Shown here one piece after another: positions 17,501 to 26,103 of a stretch of 64,000 nt of DNA. Source of the DNA: Streptomyces sp. R41 (GTDB lineage Bacteria > Actinomycetota > Actinomycetes > Streptomycetales > Streptomycetaceae). The stretch spans positions 1,922,001 to 1,986,000 of the forward strand of contig NZ_CP163443.1 of assembly GCF_041053055.1 (NCBI RefSeq), in the 5' to 3' direction. Below the pieces are notes generated by a model. It was given only the letters and a program-made list of their open reading frames with translations, did no database searches and was not told where the DNA came from. How positions within the stretch are numbered: position 1 is the first letter of the stretch; every line of letters starts with the position of its first letter. Both the position numbers and the translations under genes were made by a program.

Positions 17501-19407
17501 CCGCCCGGACCGTCGGCTCCCGCTCGCGGCACCGGCACGCGGCCACGCCCGCCGCCGGAGGCGCCCGGCAGGCTCAGGAGCTCCGCCAGCCGCTCCTCCC
17601 CCGCCAGCGCCTCCGCCGTACGCCGCTCCGCGTCGTACGCCCGCTCCGCGGCAGTCGCCGCATCGGCCGCGCGTGCCGCCGTGAGCTCCGCGCGGGACTC
17701 GGAGGAGGCCGCCTCCCGCGCATGGTCCGAAGCGCGCCGCGAGGCCTCGCGTGCGGTGTCCCAGGCGGCGACGGCCGACTTCTCGGCGTCGCTGGCGGCG
17801 AGGGCCGCCCGGGCCGGGTCGGCGTCGGGGGCGCTGTCGTCGAGCCAGCCCGCGCGGACCGCCTCGGCGGTCTCCTGCTCGACCTCGCTCAGCCGCTGGC
17901 GCAGATGCCCGACCTCACTGCGGGCGCGCTGCGCGGCGGTGGCCGCGGCGGTCGAGTCGGCGTGCGCGGTCTCGCCGACCTCCTGGAGTCCGGCTGACCG
18001 CTCCTCCTCCTCGTTGGCGAGCGCCTCGGCGCCTTCGGCGGCGCGGTGCAGGGCGCGAACGAGGTCGACGGCGGCCTTGGCTCGCGCGGCGAGCGCGGGC
18101 GCGGCGTCCCGCTCGGCCTCGCGGATCGCGGCGGCCACGCGCGCGGAGCGGTCGGCGGCGGCGCGGTGCCGCAGCACGGCCTCGGCGGCCTGCCAGGCGG
18201 AATGCAACGTGCGCGCGTCGGCCAGCTCACGCTTCTGCGCGGCCGCGGACTTCTCCGCCCCGGCGAGCGCCAACGAGGCGTGCCGATAGGCGAGTTCGGC
18301 GGCGATCAGCGCGCTGCGCTCACGGCCGCCCTCGGCATGCGTGACGGCGTACGCGGCGGCGGTCACACGCTGCGCGAGTTCGCCGGCGCGTACGCGTTCC
18401 TGCACGGCCCGCGCGGACAGCCGCCGCGCCAGCGTCCGCGTACGCCGCTCGGCGCCCGCGTGGATGTCACGCGCGCGTGCCCGTGCCTCGGCGGCTTCGA
18501 CGATCCGGCCGAGCAGATCGACGGACCCGGCGGTGAACTCGCGCTCGGCGATCAGCTCGGCGCGCCGCCCCAGCTTGTTGCCGAATCCGCCGACCAGGTC
18601 GGCGAGCCCGTCCGTGTCCCGGGTGTCGGTGACGGCGCGCAGCAGCAGATCAGTGAAGTCGGAGTCCTTCTTGACGGCGAAGAGCCCGGCGGCCTCGCCC
18701 TCGTCGGCGTTCATCTCCCGCTGGTAGCGGAAGAGTTCGGGGTCGAGGCCCAGGTCGCCGAGGTGCTCGTTCCAGCGGTCGTGGATCTCCTCCCAGTGCA
18801 CTTCGAGGTGCGGGTACGCCTTGCCCCCCTCGGTGATCGCGTCCCGGAAGCCCTTCATGGTGCGCCGCCGGCCCTGCGCGCCGGAGGCCCCCTCGACGGG
18901 CGGACGCACGGCGGTGGCCTCGGCGACGGGCAGGTTGTCCAGGCTCAGCCCCGGCCCGGGCCGGAAGGAGTACCAGGCTTCGGCGAACTTCCTCGGGTCG
19001 TTGGAGACCTGCCGCCCCCGCCACTCGCTCACCTTGCCGACCACGACGCACTCGCCGGTCAGCGTGTGCTGCCACTCCAGCGCTACATGCCCGCAGTCGT
19101 CCGCGAGCAGGAACTTGCGCAGCACACCGGAGCTCGCACCACCCAGCGTGTTGCGATGCCCCGGGAGCATCACCGAGAAGATCAGCTTGAGCAGTACCGA
19201 CTTGCCGCCGCCGTTCTCCAGGAAGAGCACGCCCGCGGGCGCCGGCCGGCGCGGCGGCCCGACGGGCTCCTCTTCGAAGAACTCCGCCTGGGTGGGCGCG
19301 GGGTCGGGCACGGGCTCGCCGACACCCCGCAGGTCAAGCACGGTGTCGGCGTAGCGCGCACCGGCAGGCCCGATGGAGTAGAGGCGGACCCGGGACAGCT
19401 CGTACAT
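14533..19407 (-). CDS. SMC/MukB/JetC-like condensin ATPase
   Basis: 1624 residues in MukB/MksB style. The Walker A is LENGGGKSV (Lys69). Long Ala/Glu/Arg-rich coiled coils flank a central globular hinge-like section (about 740-880, with DVLATVEYLGEHGIPALPGW). The C-terminal head carries the ABC signature FSGGQ (Ser1489) and Walker B TLFLDNPIG (Asp1526-Asn1527). The usual catalytic Glu after the Walker B Asp is Asn, read directly as codon AAT at 14827-14829. A Gly/Ala-rich linker with a 26-base direct repeat lies just before the hinge. ATG at 19407 chosen over an upstream start because homologous-looking sequence begins at MYELSRVRLYS. Last gene of a kleisin-MukE-SMC operon. Probable role: ATP-driven DNA loop handling, either chromosome maintenance or plasmid defence. 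Confidence 0.8.
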   Translation of the reverse strand: MYELSRVRLYSIGPAGARYADTVLDLRGVGEPVPDPAPTQAEFFEEEPVGPPRRPAPAGVLFLENGGGKSVLLKLIFSVMLPGHRNTLGGASSGVLRKFLLADDCGHVALEWQHTLTGECVVVGKVSEWRGRQVSNDPRKFAEAWYSFRPGPGLSLDNLPVAEATAVRPPVEGASGAQGRRRTMKGFRDAITEGGKAYPHLEVHWEEIHDRWNEHLGDLGLDPELFRYQREMNADEGEAAGLFAVKKDSDFTDLLLRAVTDTRDTDGLADLVGGFGNKLGRRAELIAEREFTAGSVDLLGRIVEAAEARARARDIHAGAERRTRTLARRLSARAVQERVRAGELAQRVTAAAYAVTHAEGGRERSALIAAELAYRHASLALAGAEKSAAAQKRELADARTLHSAWQAAEAVLRHRAAADRSARVAAAIREAERDAAPALAARAKAAVDLVRALHRAAEGAEALANEEEERSAGLQEVGETAHADSTAAATAAQRARSEVGHLRQRLSEVEQETAEAVRAGWLDDSAPDADPARAALAASDAEKSAVAAWDTAREASRRASDHAREAASSESRAELTAARAADAATAAERAYDAERRTAEALAGEERLAELLSLPGASGGGRGRVPVPRAGADGPGGRGAAPEGIGDDSEGGARTAGKRTGAGDGTDAGAVGPDVRGGSGRQAGGAVGAVPGSGRQAGGAVAARPGSGYGEARADARPTADGPLTPEQLDHYADELRELLDDGVASAERQLFELRTAAADDARILGALGDGGLLPPGPDVLATVEYLGEHGIPALPGWRYLAQAVDPADHARVLAARPELVDGVIITDPDTHTRAREALNEAALLPRSAVAVGTAAALLAPTPAPGAGDSDVFLVPPNPAMHDEHAADEERQALRARATQRDEEIRALAARLGKDRELAARLASWRTGCPAGRLVELATAARDARAFAEEAEAELTEARTVRAEADEAAAEAAHVRDERQEAAQRARRAADALAGLAFRLRERAGWQVKVRELADEAAESEARAQVCLERARAADEDRRAAQRAADDARRTARALRAERAETAGAPDDVPEDEAGAAKSSLPALREAYRAASQLYEKVGVGADLRAEQARAESDESAALAELDRLSNKVRTRAAQLLESPDGSDGPSRQAAAARAEELVQLLETRMSTASEQLGRLRGEAERHAPEDGEAHTELSQELVPRDAGHAQSLLRTATAELASRSEALTQAREAHAELLDAHRAAEDAAGGFDETAALLRDLLREHVEEEQEEPEPYPGTLEEARHSAAETRRSLRGCAADLSAAEAAVREASDILVRHANSTRYEQVRTPARQQIRELPASALPEHAQKWADAFAPRLRVLTDELEQLERNRDSIVDRLRGLVESALATLRSAQRLSRLPEGLGEWSGQEFLRIRFEEPDQSTLTERLGEVVDEATRAAVKKNSDMRRDGMSLLLRGVSAALQPKGVAVEILKPDAVLRAERVPVGQMGDVFSGGQLLTAAIALYCTMAALRSNDRGRDKHRHAGTLFLDNPIGRANATYLLELQRAVSDALGVQLLYTTGLFDTTALAEFPLVIRLRNDADLRAGLKYISVEEHLRPGLPQQPQGDEAVHSEITATRMYKRPAPATP
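17307..17374 (-). repeat. 26-base direct repeat in the SMC-like gene linker
   Basis: Two identical 26-base copies (17307-17332 and 17349-17374) start 42 bases apart and stay in frame. They encode two copies of GSGRQAGGAV in a Gly/Ala-rich stretch between coiled coil and hinge. It looks like a recent in-frame duplication in a flexible insertion. Confidence 0.9.
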
Positions 19408-19468
19408 GGCGGCGGACTCTCGTCGTAAGTCTTGGGAAGATCGAGGAAGTTCAGGCTGTGCAGCCTGT

Positions 19469-20347
19469 TCAGGAGTGGAACGGCAGTCCGGCTCCGACAG
19501 CCAGCTCAAGATCGTCGGTGTCCTCGGCGGGCAGCAGCGTCGCTGTGCCGTCGGTCACCGGGACGATGCCGAGCTCGAGGAGCTCGGCCATGGCCGCACT
19601 GCCCGCCATGTCACGGACCTGAAGCTGATAGCGGGCCGTCGTCCGGTACGTCCCGCCGCCGTCGTCCCCGGTGCGCTGCAGGAACCCGGAGTCGGTGAGG
19701 AACGCCACCGCCTTGCCGACGATGCCGGTGGTCGAACCGGCCAGTCTTCGCGCGTCCTTGGTAGCACCGGTGGAGCTGCGCCGCGCCCAGATCCGCCAGG
19801 CCGTCTCCAGGCCGGGCGCGTCCGTGGCCGGGTCGGTGTTCTCGCCCTGCTCCTCGGCGCGCTCCTCCAGGCGACGACAGGCCTGCCGTACGAACGCGTC
19901 GACACCGTTGACCGAGACGCGCCCGATGTACCCGTCGTCCGCGAGGTCCTCGGGGCGCGGGAACGCCATGGCGGCGACGGCGAGATGCGCGAGCCCGTGC
20001 AGGAAGCGGTCTGCGGAGTCGGCCGACGCGCGACGCGCGTAGTCGCCCATCCGGACGGCGAACACCGAGTCCTCCGCCGCGGTCACCGCCATCCCCGCGC
20101 GCGGGGACACCTCCAGGACGACCAGCCCGAGCCCGGCGGCCACGGCGTCGGCGAGCCGCGCGAACGGCGGGTCCTCGCGGTAGCGCCGCAGCAGCTCCGC
20201 GTACTCCTGGTCGCGCGCGGGCTGCAGCTTGGGCTGCAGCCCAAAGGCAACGAGCCGCGCCGCGTCGGCGGCGTCGGCAGGTGTGACGGGCGCGTTCGCC
20301 GGAACGGCGACTGCCTCCGGCTCACTCCACTCGACGTGCTCTGTCAC
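19469..20347 (-). CDS. MukE/JetB-like condensin accessory protein
   Basis: 292 residues. The size, operon position between a kleisin-like and an SMC-like gene, and mixed helical/winged-helix character (KAVAFLTDSGFLQR then TYRTTARYQLQVRDMAGS near the C-terminus) fit MukE/MksE/JetB, which bridges kleisin and the SMC heads. Family assignment rests mainly on context. The GTG at 20347 has AAGGAG eight bases upstream, an ideal ribosome site; an ATG 24 bases earlier lacks one. The gap to the SMC gene is 61 bases. Confidence 0.65.
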   Translation of the reverse strand: MTEHVEWSEPEAVAVPANAPVTPADAADAARLVAFGLQPKLQPARDQEYAELLRRYREDPPFARLADAVAAGLGLVVLEVSPRAGMAVTAAEDSVFAVRMGDYARRASADSADRFLHGLAHLAVAAMAFPRPEDLADDGYIGRVSVNGVDAFVRQACRRLEERAEEQGENTDPATDAPGLETAWRIWARRSSTGATKDARRLAGSTTGIVGKAVAFLTDSGFLQRTGDDGGGTYRTTARYQLQVRDMAGSAAMAELLELGIVPVTDGTATLLPAEDTDDLELAVGAGLPFHS

Positions 20348-20507
20348 GGTTGGGGCTCCTTGATCTGACATACGAAGCTGACAGGAGGCGCCCAGTAAGG
20401 GGCGCAGGGCGTGACATCACGCGGCTCCGCCGCGTGGGCGCGACCGGCCACATGCAGCCCGCGGCGAAGGGACGACCCGCAGTTTCCCGGCGATCCCAGC
20501 GGAGCGT

Positions 20508-22034
20508 TCACGCCGCCTCCGAACGGTCGGCCGCCATCCCGGCCGCATCCAGCAGAGCCATCCCCACGATGAGATCCGCCCCACCGAACTCGGGATCGTC
20601 CAGCTCGGTCCCGTCGTCCACGGCGAACAGCAGCTTCTCCTCGCCCTGCCGATAGGCGGTCCCGACCGGCGGACTGGCCGCGTGAACGGCCAACAGGGCA
20701 ACGAGATACGGGAGTTCGGGATCGCGACGCCGGGCCTCGGCCAGCAGCCCCGACAGCCGCCGCGGCGCATCGGCCGGCAGGTCGAGCAACTCCATGGCGC
20801 TCGCGAGCTGCTCCTCGCTGAACCGACTGTCGTCCGGGGTGGCGATGAGATCGGGCTCGGGCATCTCCGCCCCGAGATGCTCCCGCTCCAGCGGCGGCGT
20901 CAGCAGTATGTCGACCAGGTCCCCCACCCGTACGGCCACAGGCGTGCGCAAACCGGTCCCGCGCGCGAAGAACGCGTCCGTCACGCGCAGCGCCTGCTCC
21001 ACGGGCAGCGGCAGCACGGGAGCGACGAGGTGCCCGTAGAGGTCGATCCCCGAGGTCGTCATGGGCGTGGCGAAGGCCTGCCGGTCCTGCTCGGCGCGGA
21101 ACAGCGGGCCGGCCTCCAGGAGCCGGGACTGCAGCTGCGTGTGCCTGCGGATGCAGTCCTTGACGATGTCGACGAGCTCGGCGGCGCGGCGCTTCTGCTC
21201 GGGGTCCTCGGACTCGTCGCGGGCCTTGCGGATGTTGGTGAGGATCGCGTTCTCGTGGCGGTATCGGTCGGCGACGTGGTCGAGGGCCTCGGCGATCATG
21301 TCGGGCACGGCCTGGAGCCAGTCCACGGCCCGTACGTTGCGCCGGGTCGCGTCCAGCGCCCTCCTGAGCGTCTCCGAGTACTGCACGGTCCGGTAGCGGG
21401 CCTGCTCGGCGGCGAGCTGGGCGTCGGCGAGCCGACCGCGGCTGATCAGCACCTCCAGCTTGACCTCGGCGGCGATCTGCGCGCTGGTGACGTCGGTGTC
21501 GAGGGCGCCGACGAGGACGTTGACCGCTTCGTCGGTCGTACGGAGATAGACACTCCCCCCGTATCCGGGCACCTCCTCGATCAGCTTGAAGTCGTAGTCG
21601 CGGCGCACATAGGAGCCGTCGGGCGCGAAGGTGCCGTATACGGCGCGGAAGCCGCGGTCGACGCTGCCGACGTTGATCAGGTTCTCCAGCACCCAGCGGG
21701 CCACGCGCTCGTGCTCGGCGACGGGCCGCCGCGGGGCCTGGGCGGCGATGCGCGGGATGAGCCTGGCCACTATCTGGTCGTGGTCGGCGCCCGTGTCGAA
21801 GTCCATGTTCAGTGTGACGAGGTCGATGGCGGCGAGGGCGACCTCCGCCATGCCGTACACCGTGTACTCACCCGCGAGGTTCGCCTTGCGTACGTCGAGG
21901 TCGTGCAGCGGCGCGGTGCAGGCGAGCGCGCGCAGCCGCCGCGCCAGGCCCTCGTCGGCGGCCGGGCCCGGAGCGGGGCGCGGCCCCGCGCTGAGCTGGG
22001 GCGGAACGCTGTCCGTCGATGCAGGCGAAGTCAC
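20508..22034 (-). CDS. Kleisin/MukF/JetA-like condensin subunit
   Basis: 508 residues, mostly helical. The N-terminal part resembles a MukF-type winged-helix and dimer region (RVARWVLENLINVGSVDRGF, then YDFKLIEEVPGYGGSVYLRT). The middle is coiled-coil-rich (LEVLISRGRLADAQLAAEQA). The C-terminal part has winged-helix-like character (RFSEEQLASAMELLDLPADA). First gene of the three-gene condensin operon. GTG at 22034 (MTSPASTDSV) is preferred; an in-frame start 63 bases upstream is possible. Assignment relies on gene order, size and the clear SMC-like partner, so identity as kleisin is inferred. Confidence 0.65.
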   Translation of the reverse strand: MTSPASTDSVPPQLSAGPRPAPGPAADEGLARRLRALACTAPLHDLDVRKANLAGEYTVYGMAEVALAAIDLVTLNMDFDTGADHDQIVARLIPRIAAQAPRRPVAEHERVARWVLENLINVGSVDRGFRAVYGTFAPDGSYVRRDYDFKLIEEVPGYGGSVYLRTTDEAVNVLVGALDTDVTSAQIAAEVKLEVLISRGRLADAQLAAEQARYRTVQYSETLRRALDATRRNVRAVDWLQAVPDMIAEALDHVADRYRHENAILTNIRKARDESEDPEQKRRAAELVDIVKDCIRRHTQLQSRLLEAGPLFRAEQDRQAFATPMTTSGIDLYGHLVAPVLPLPVEQALRVTDAFFARGTGLRTPVAVRVGDLVDILLTPPLEREHLGAEMPEPDLIATPDDSRFSEEQLASAMELLDLPADAPRRLSGLLAEARRRDPELPYLVALLAVHAASPPVGTAYRQGEEKLLFAVDDGTELDDPEFGGADLIVGMALLDAAGMAADRSEAA

Positions 22035-22225
22035 GGTGCACAGACTAGGTCCTCGGTCTGACAACGGTCGAAACGGCGCAGAAGGCCCGGCTGTCACCGC
22101 TGCTTCACGATCGCGGCCCGATCCGCGGTGACCTCAGCCGCTCAGCTGGGGAAAGAACGGTGACCTGTACCGCGCAGCCGCGGAACGAGCCGTCGTCCCG
22201 TACCTCGCGCCCGTCCCCCGCCTCC

Positions 22226-22930
22226 TCAGCCGATCCCCTGCCCGCCGTCGGCCACCCGCCGCGCGTACACCTCCACCAGCCCCTTGAGCGAGTCGTCGAG
22301 GTAGACCGCGAGCAGCCGCTCGGCTCCGTCCCGGTCGCCCGCCTGGAGGGTCTGGAGGATCTCGCGGTTACGGGCGAGATACGGCTCGTGGAGGCGCCGT
22401 GGGTCGTCCACCACATGGAAGGCAAGGCGCAGTTCGGCGAAGACGCTGCGCATCAGCTCGTCGGTGCGGGCGCTCCCGGCGAGCGCGACCAGCTCCCGGT
22501 GGAAGTGGATGTTGGCGGTGGAGACGCCTTTCCAGTCACCTTCGCGCGCCGCCCGCCGCCCGTCGGCGACGGCCTGGGCGAGGCCGTCCACGGCGTACGG
22601 CGGCTCGGCGAGGCCACGGACCACGGCGCACTCGACGAGACCGCGGGTGCGGTAGATGTCCTCGACATCCTCGACGGTCAGCACCCGGACGAAGACCCCG
22701 CGATTGAGCTCGTGCACCAGCAGCCGTTCGTGCGTGAGCAGCCGGAACGCCTCACGCAAGGTGTTGCGCGAGACGCCGAGCGCCCCGCCGATGCTGTCCT
22801 CGGACAGTCGCGTGCCGGGCGGGAAGAAGCCCTCGGCGATGCGGCTCCTGAGGATGTCCGAGACCCGCTCGGCGGTGCTCGTGCGGCCCAGCAGGGCGCG
22901 ATCGTCGGCCAGTCCCGTCAGCTCTGCCAT
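22226..22930 (-). CDS. GntR-family (FadR/FCD) transcriptional regulator
   Basis: 234 residues. The N-terminal winged helix-turn-helix contains RVSDILRSRIAEGFFPPGTR, LSEDSIGGALGVSRNTLREA and FRLLTHERLLVHELNRG. The C-terminal FCD ligand-binding domain has DIYRTRGLVECAVVRGLAEP, FHRELVALAGS and ARNREILQTLQAGD. FCD regulators bind small carboxylates. It is divergent from the MFS-DUF1445-pxpABC operon, with a palindrome between them, so it probably represses that operon and responds to 5-oxoproline or a relative. It takes the place of IclR-type KipR in the B. subtilis ycs-kip cluster. Confidence 0.9.
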   Translation of the reverse strand: MAELTGLADDRALLGRTSTAERVSDILRSRIAEGFFPPGTRLSEDSIGGALGVSRNTLREAFRLLTHERLLVHELNRGVFVRVLTVEDVEDIYRTRGLVECAVVRGLAEPPYAVDGLAQAVADGRRAAREGDWKGVSTANIHFHRELVALAGSARTDELMRSVFAELRLAFHVVDDPRRLHEPYLARNREILQTLQAGDRDGAERLLAVYLDDSLKGLVEVYARRVADGGQGIG

Positions 22931-22979
22931 GCCCGGAATTCAATCGCAGATACAAGAACGAAACAACATGGGTATTGAG

Positions 22980-22996
22980 GGATCGTTCAACGATCC
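22980..22996. promoter_or_regulatory. 17-base perfect palindrome, probable operator of the pxp operon
   Basis: GGATCGTT-C-AACGATCC is a perfect dyad 50 bases from the GntR gene start and 156 bases from the transporter start. GntR/FCD proteins bind dyads of this size. TTGAGG just before it and TCTACC just after could be -35 and -10 boxes of the rightward promoter, which would place the operator between them. Confidence 0.55.
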
Positions 22997-23151
22997 TCTA
23001 CCTTGGCGGTCAGGCGCCGATCGCACGACCGCACCGCATCCCTCCGCACGGCTGTGGCGCCCACCGCTTCCGCACGGCACGGCCCGGTTCTCAACTCCCG
23101 CACGGCACGGCTCAGTCCCCAGCACCCTCCGTCCATCACTGTGAGGTGCCC

Positions 23152-24471
23152 ATGAGCACGACCCCTCCGTCCCAGGCCCTGACGGCCGACGCCCGGCCCG
23201 GCACGGGTGAACCCACCGCTCAGGAAGGCGCGTTCGCCTGGCTGCACGCGCTCGGCCCGCGCGGCCGCCGGGCCTTCGCCGGCGCGTTCGGCGGCTACGC
23301 CCTCGACTCCTACGACTACTTCACACTGCCGCTCAGCATGGTCGCGCTGGCGGCGTACTTCGGCCTGGACAGCGGCCAGACCGGCCTGTTCACCACGGTC
23401 ACGCTGGTCGTCTCGGCGGTCGGCGGCGCCGTCGCCGGTGTCGTCGCGGACCGGATCGGACGCGTCAAGGCGCTGATGATCACCGTGGCCACCTACGCGG
23501 TGTTCACCGTGGCCTGCGGTTTCGCGCCCAACTACGAGACGCTGCTGGTGTTCCGCGCCCTTCAGGGGCTCGGTTTCGGCGGCGAGTGGGCGGTCGGCGC
23601 GATCCTGGTCGCCGAGTACGCGAGCCCGAAGCACCGGGGCCGCACGCTCGGCGCGATCCAGAGCTCCTGGGCCGTCGGCTGGGGGCTCGCCGTGCTCGTC
23701 AACACCCTCGTCTTCCAGTTCCTGGACGACGGTCTGGCCTGGCGCGTGATGTTCTGGACCGGCGCGCTGCCCGCGCTGCTCGTCCTGTGGGTGCGGCGCC
23801 AGGTGCATGACGCCCCGGAGGCGGCCGAACGCCGCGCGGACAGCGCCGAGAAGGGCTCGTTCGCGGCGATCTTCAAGCCGGGCAGGGCCGGCGCGCCCGG
23901 GCTGCTGCGGACGACGGTCTTCGCGGGCCTGCTCTCCACGGGAGTCCAGGGCGGCTACTACACACTGGCCACCTGGGTGCCCACGTACCTCAAGACAGAG
24001 CGTGGACTGTCGGTCGTCGGCACCGGGACGTATCTCACCTTCCTGATCTCCGGGGCCTTCATCGGCTACCTCACGGGCGGCTATCTCACCGACAAACTGG
24101 GCCGCAAGCGCAACATCCTGCTCTTCGCGATCCTGTCCGCGGCGTGCATCCTCGCGTACGCGAACATCCCCAGCGGCGCCAACACCCTTCTCCTTGTGCT
24201 CGGTTTCCCGCTCGGCTTCTGCATGTCGGCGATCTTCAGCGGCTTCGGCTCGTTCCTCAGCGAGCTGTACCCGACGGCGGTGCGCGGCACGGGACAGGGC
24301 TTCACGTACAACACGGGACGCGCCGTTGGCGCCGCCTTCCCCACCGCCGTCGGCTTCCTGGCCGACAGCTGGGGCGTGGGCGGCGCGCTGGTCTTCGGCG
24401 CGATCGGCTACGCCCTGGCCGCGCTGGCCCTGATCGGACTCCCCGAGACCCGTGGGAAGGAGCTCCTGTGA
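23152..24471 (+). CDS. MFS transporter, probably for 5-oxoproline or a related acid
   Basis: 439 residues with about 12 membrane helices. The MFS loop signature [13 protein letters not shown] follows helix 2, and the second half has a matching [13 protein letters not shown]. It belongs to the metabolite:H+ symporter / aromatic acid-type MFS ([20 protein letters not shown]). ATG at 23152 has GAGG upstream. Its stop overlaps the next gene (GTGA), the first of four 5-oxoproline-related genes, so the substrate is inferred from context. In B. subtilis the equivalent position is held by the NRAMP-like YcsG. Confidence 0.85.
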   Translation: MSTTPPSQALTADARPGTGEPTAQEGAFAWLHALGPRGRRAFAGAFGGYALDSYDYFTLPLSMVALAAYFGLDSGQTGLFTTVTLVVSAVGGAVAGVVADRIGRVKALMITVATYAVFTVACGFAPNYETLLVFRALQGLGFGGEWAVGAILVAEYASPKHRGRTLGAIQSSWAVGWGLAVLVNTLVFQFLDDGLAWRVMFWTGALPALLVLWVRRQVHDAPEAAERRADSAEKGSFAAIFKPGRAGAPGLLRTTVFAGLLSTGVQGGYYTLATWVPTYLKTERGLSVVGTGTYLTFLISGAFIGYLTGGYLTDKLGRKRNILLFAILSAACILAYANIPSGANTLLLVLGFPLGFCMSAIFSGFGSFLSELYPTAVRGTGQGFTYNTGRAVGAAFPTAVGFLADSWGVGGALVFGAIGYALAALALIGLPETRGKELL

Positions 24472-25298
24472 ACGACACCGTCCAAGGCCGCCCGTCGAAC
24501 CTGCTGGAAATCGACGGCCACGCGCACGCGTGGACCCCCAACAAGGCGCGTGCCCAGTTCCGTTCGGGCATGTCGGGCCCCACAGCCGGAGTCGCCGCGG
24601 GCTACACCCAGGCGAACCTGATCTCGGTGCCCGCCGACTGGGCGTACGACATGCTGCTGTTCTGCCAGCGCAACCCGAAACCCTGTCCGGTCCTCGACGT
24701 CACCGACGCCGGTTCCTGGACCACTCCGCTCGCTCCGGGCGCCGACCTGCGCACCGACCTGCCGCGCTACCGGGTGTGGGAACACGGTGAGTTGGTCGAC
24801 GAGCCCACGGACGTGGTCGACCGCTGGCGCGACGACCTGGTCTCGTTCCTCATCGGGTGCAGCTCCACCTTCGAGTGGGCGCTGAGCGAGGCGGGCGTCC
24901 CGATGCGCCACATCGAGCAGGGCCGCAACGTCTCCATGTACGTGACGGGACGCCAGTGCCGTCCGGCCGGGCGGCTGCACGGCCCCATGGTGGTGTCGAT
25001 GCGCCCCGTCCCGCCCGAGCATCTGGCCGCGGCGATCAGGGAGAGCAGCCTGCTGCCCGCCGTGCACGGCAGCCCGGTGCACTGCGGCGAGCCGTCGGGT
25101 CTGGGCATCGAGGATCTCTCGCGTCCCGACTTCGGCGATCCGGTGGACGCCGCACCGGACGACATCCCGGTGTTCTGGGCCTGCGGAGTGACCCCGCAGG
25201 CGGCCGTGATGGCGTCCCGTCCGCCCTTCGCGATCACCCACGCGCCCGGCCGGATGTTCCTCACGGACACCCGCGACGAGCAGTACCGCGTGGCCTGA
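24468..25298 (+). CDS. DUF1445 protein (YcsI-like, D-glutamate cyclase related)
   Basis: 276 residues of the putative hydro-lyase/DUF1445 family. Typical segments are [58 protein letters not shown] and [20 protein letters not shown]. The mammalian DGLUCY protein containing this domain turns D-glutamate into 5-oxo-D-proline, and the B. subtilis relative ycsI lies beside pxpA and kipI/kipA. A role in feeding or racemic handling of 5-oxoproline is therefore likely but unproven. GTG start overlaps the transporter stop, with AAGGAG upstream. Confidence 0.85.
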   Translation: MNDTVQGRPSNLLEIDGHAHAWTPNKARAQFRSGMSGPTAGVAAGYTQANLISVPADWAYDMLLFCQRNPKPCPVLDVTDAGSWTTPLAPGADLRTDLPRYRVWEHGELVDEPTDVVDRWRDDLVSFLIGCSSTFEWALSEAGVPMRHIEQGRNVSMYVTGRQCRPAGRLHGPMVVSMRPVPPEHLAAAIRESSLLPAVHGSPVHCGEPSGLGIEDLSRPDFGDPVDAAPDDIPVFWACGVTPQAAVMASRPPFAITHAPGRMFLTDTRDEQYRVA

Positions 25299-25344
25299 AG
25301 AACCGCCGACGAAAATTCAGCCGCCGAAGGAGAAACCGCACCTC

Positions 25345-26103
25345 ATGACCCCGATCGATCTCAACGCCGACCTCGGCGAGGGCTTCGGCCGCTGGCGCCT
25401 CACCGACGACGAACAGCTGCTGTCCGTCGTCACCAGCGCCAATGTGGCCTGCGGTTTCCACGCCGGGGACGCGGTCACCATGCGACGCGTGTGCGAGCTG
25501 GCGGCCGAGCGCGGCGTGCGGATCGGCGCCCAGGTCTCCTACCGGGACCTGGCGGGGTTCGGGCGGCGCGCGATGGACGTGCCGCCCGACGAGCTGGCCG
25601 CCGAAGTGGCGTACCAGATCGGCGCCTTGGAGGTGTTCGCGCGCGCGGCGGGCACGCGCGTGTCGTACGTGAAGCCGCACGGCGCGCTCTACAACCGTGT
25701 CGTGCACGACGAGGAACAGGCGAGGGCGGTGGTCGACGGCGTGCTGCTCGCGGACGCCACCCTGCCCGTCCTCGGCCTGCCCTCCTCCCGCTTCCTGAAA
25801 CTGGCCGAGCAGGCGGGCCTGCCCACCGCCACCGAGGCGTTCGCGGACCGCGCGTACACCGAGGAGGGCACCCTGGTGCCGCGCACCCAGGACGGCGCGG
25901 TGATCACGGACGCGGACACGGTGGTCGAACGCTCGGTGGGCCTGGCCCGCTTCGGCATGGTGAACTCCCACTCCGGGGAACGCATTCCGGTCCGCGCCCG
26001 CTCCTTGTGCCTGCACGGGGACACCCCGGGCGCCGTGGAGCTGGCACGCCGGGTCCGCACACGCCTGGAGTCCTCGGGCGTCCGCGTTGAGGCGTTCGTA
26101 TGA
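25345..26103 (+). CDS. pxpA: 5-oxoprolinase subunit A (LamB/YcsF family)
   Basis: 252 residues. LamB/YcsF hallmarks: IDLNADLGEGFGRW, SANVACGFHAGD, VSYVKPHGALYN and FADRAYTEEGTLVPR. PxpA combines with PxpB and PxpC to hydrolyse 5-oxoproline to glutamate with ATP. ATG preceded by AAGGAG. It overlaps pxpB by ATGA, indicating coupled translation. Confidence 0.95.
   Translation: MTPIDLNADLGEGFGRWRLTDDEQLLSVVTSANVACGFHAGDAVTMRRVCELAAERGVRIGAQVSYRDLAGFGRRAMDVPPDELAAEVAYQIGALEVFARAAGTRVSYVKPHGALYNRVVHDEEQARAVVDGVLLADATLPVLGLPSSRFLKLAEQAGLPTATEAFADRAYTEEGTLVPRTQDGAVITDADTVVERSVGLARFGMVNSHSGERIPVRARSLCLHGDTPGAVELARRVRTRLESSGVRVEAFV

Noticed and set aside
14851..17997. Long plus-strand open frame opposite the SMC-like gene
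   Set aside because: Shadow of the coiled-coil coding sequence; Gly/Leu/Arg-rich with no family features.
14533..22034. Complete Wadjet (JetABCD) defence system
   Set aside because: No JetD/MksG nuclease gene beside the three condensin-like genes; only transposase remnants and a GntR gene flank them.
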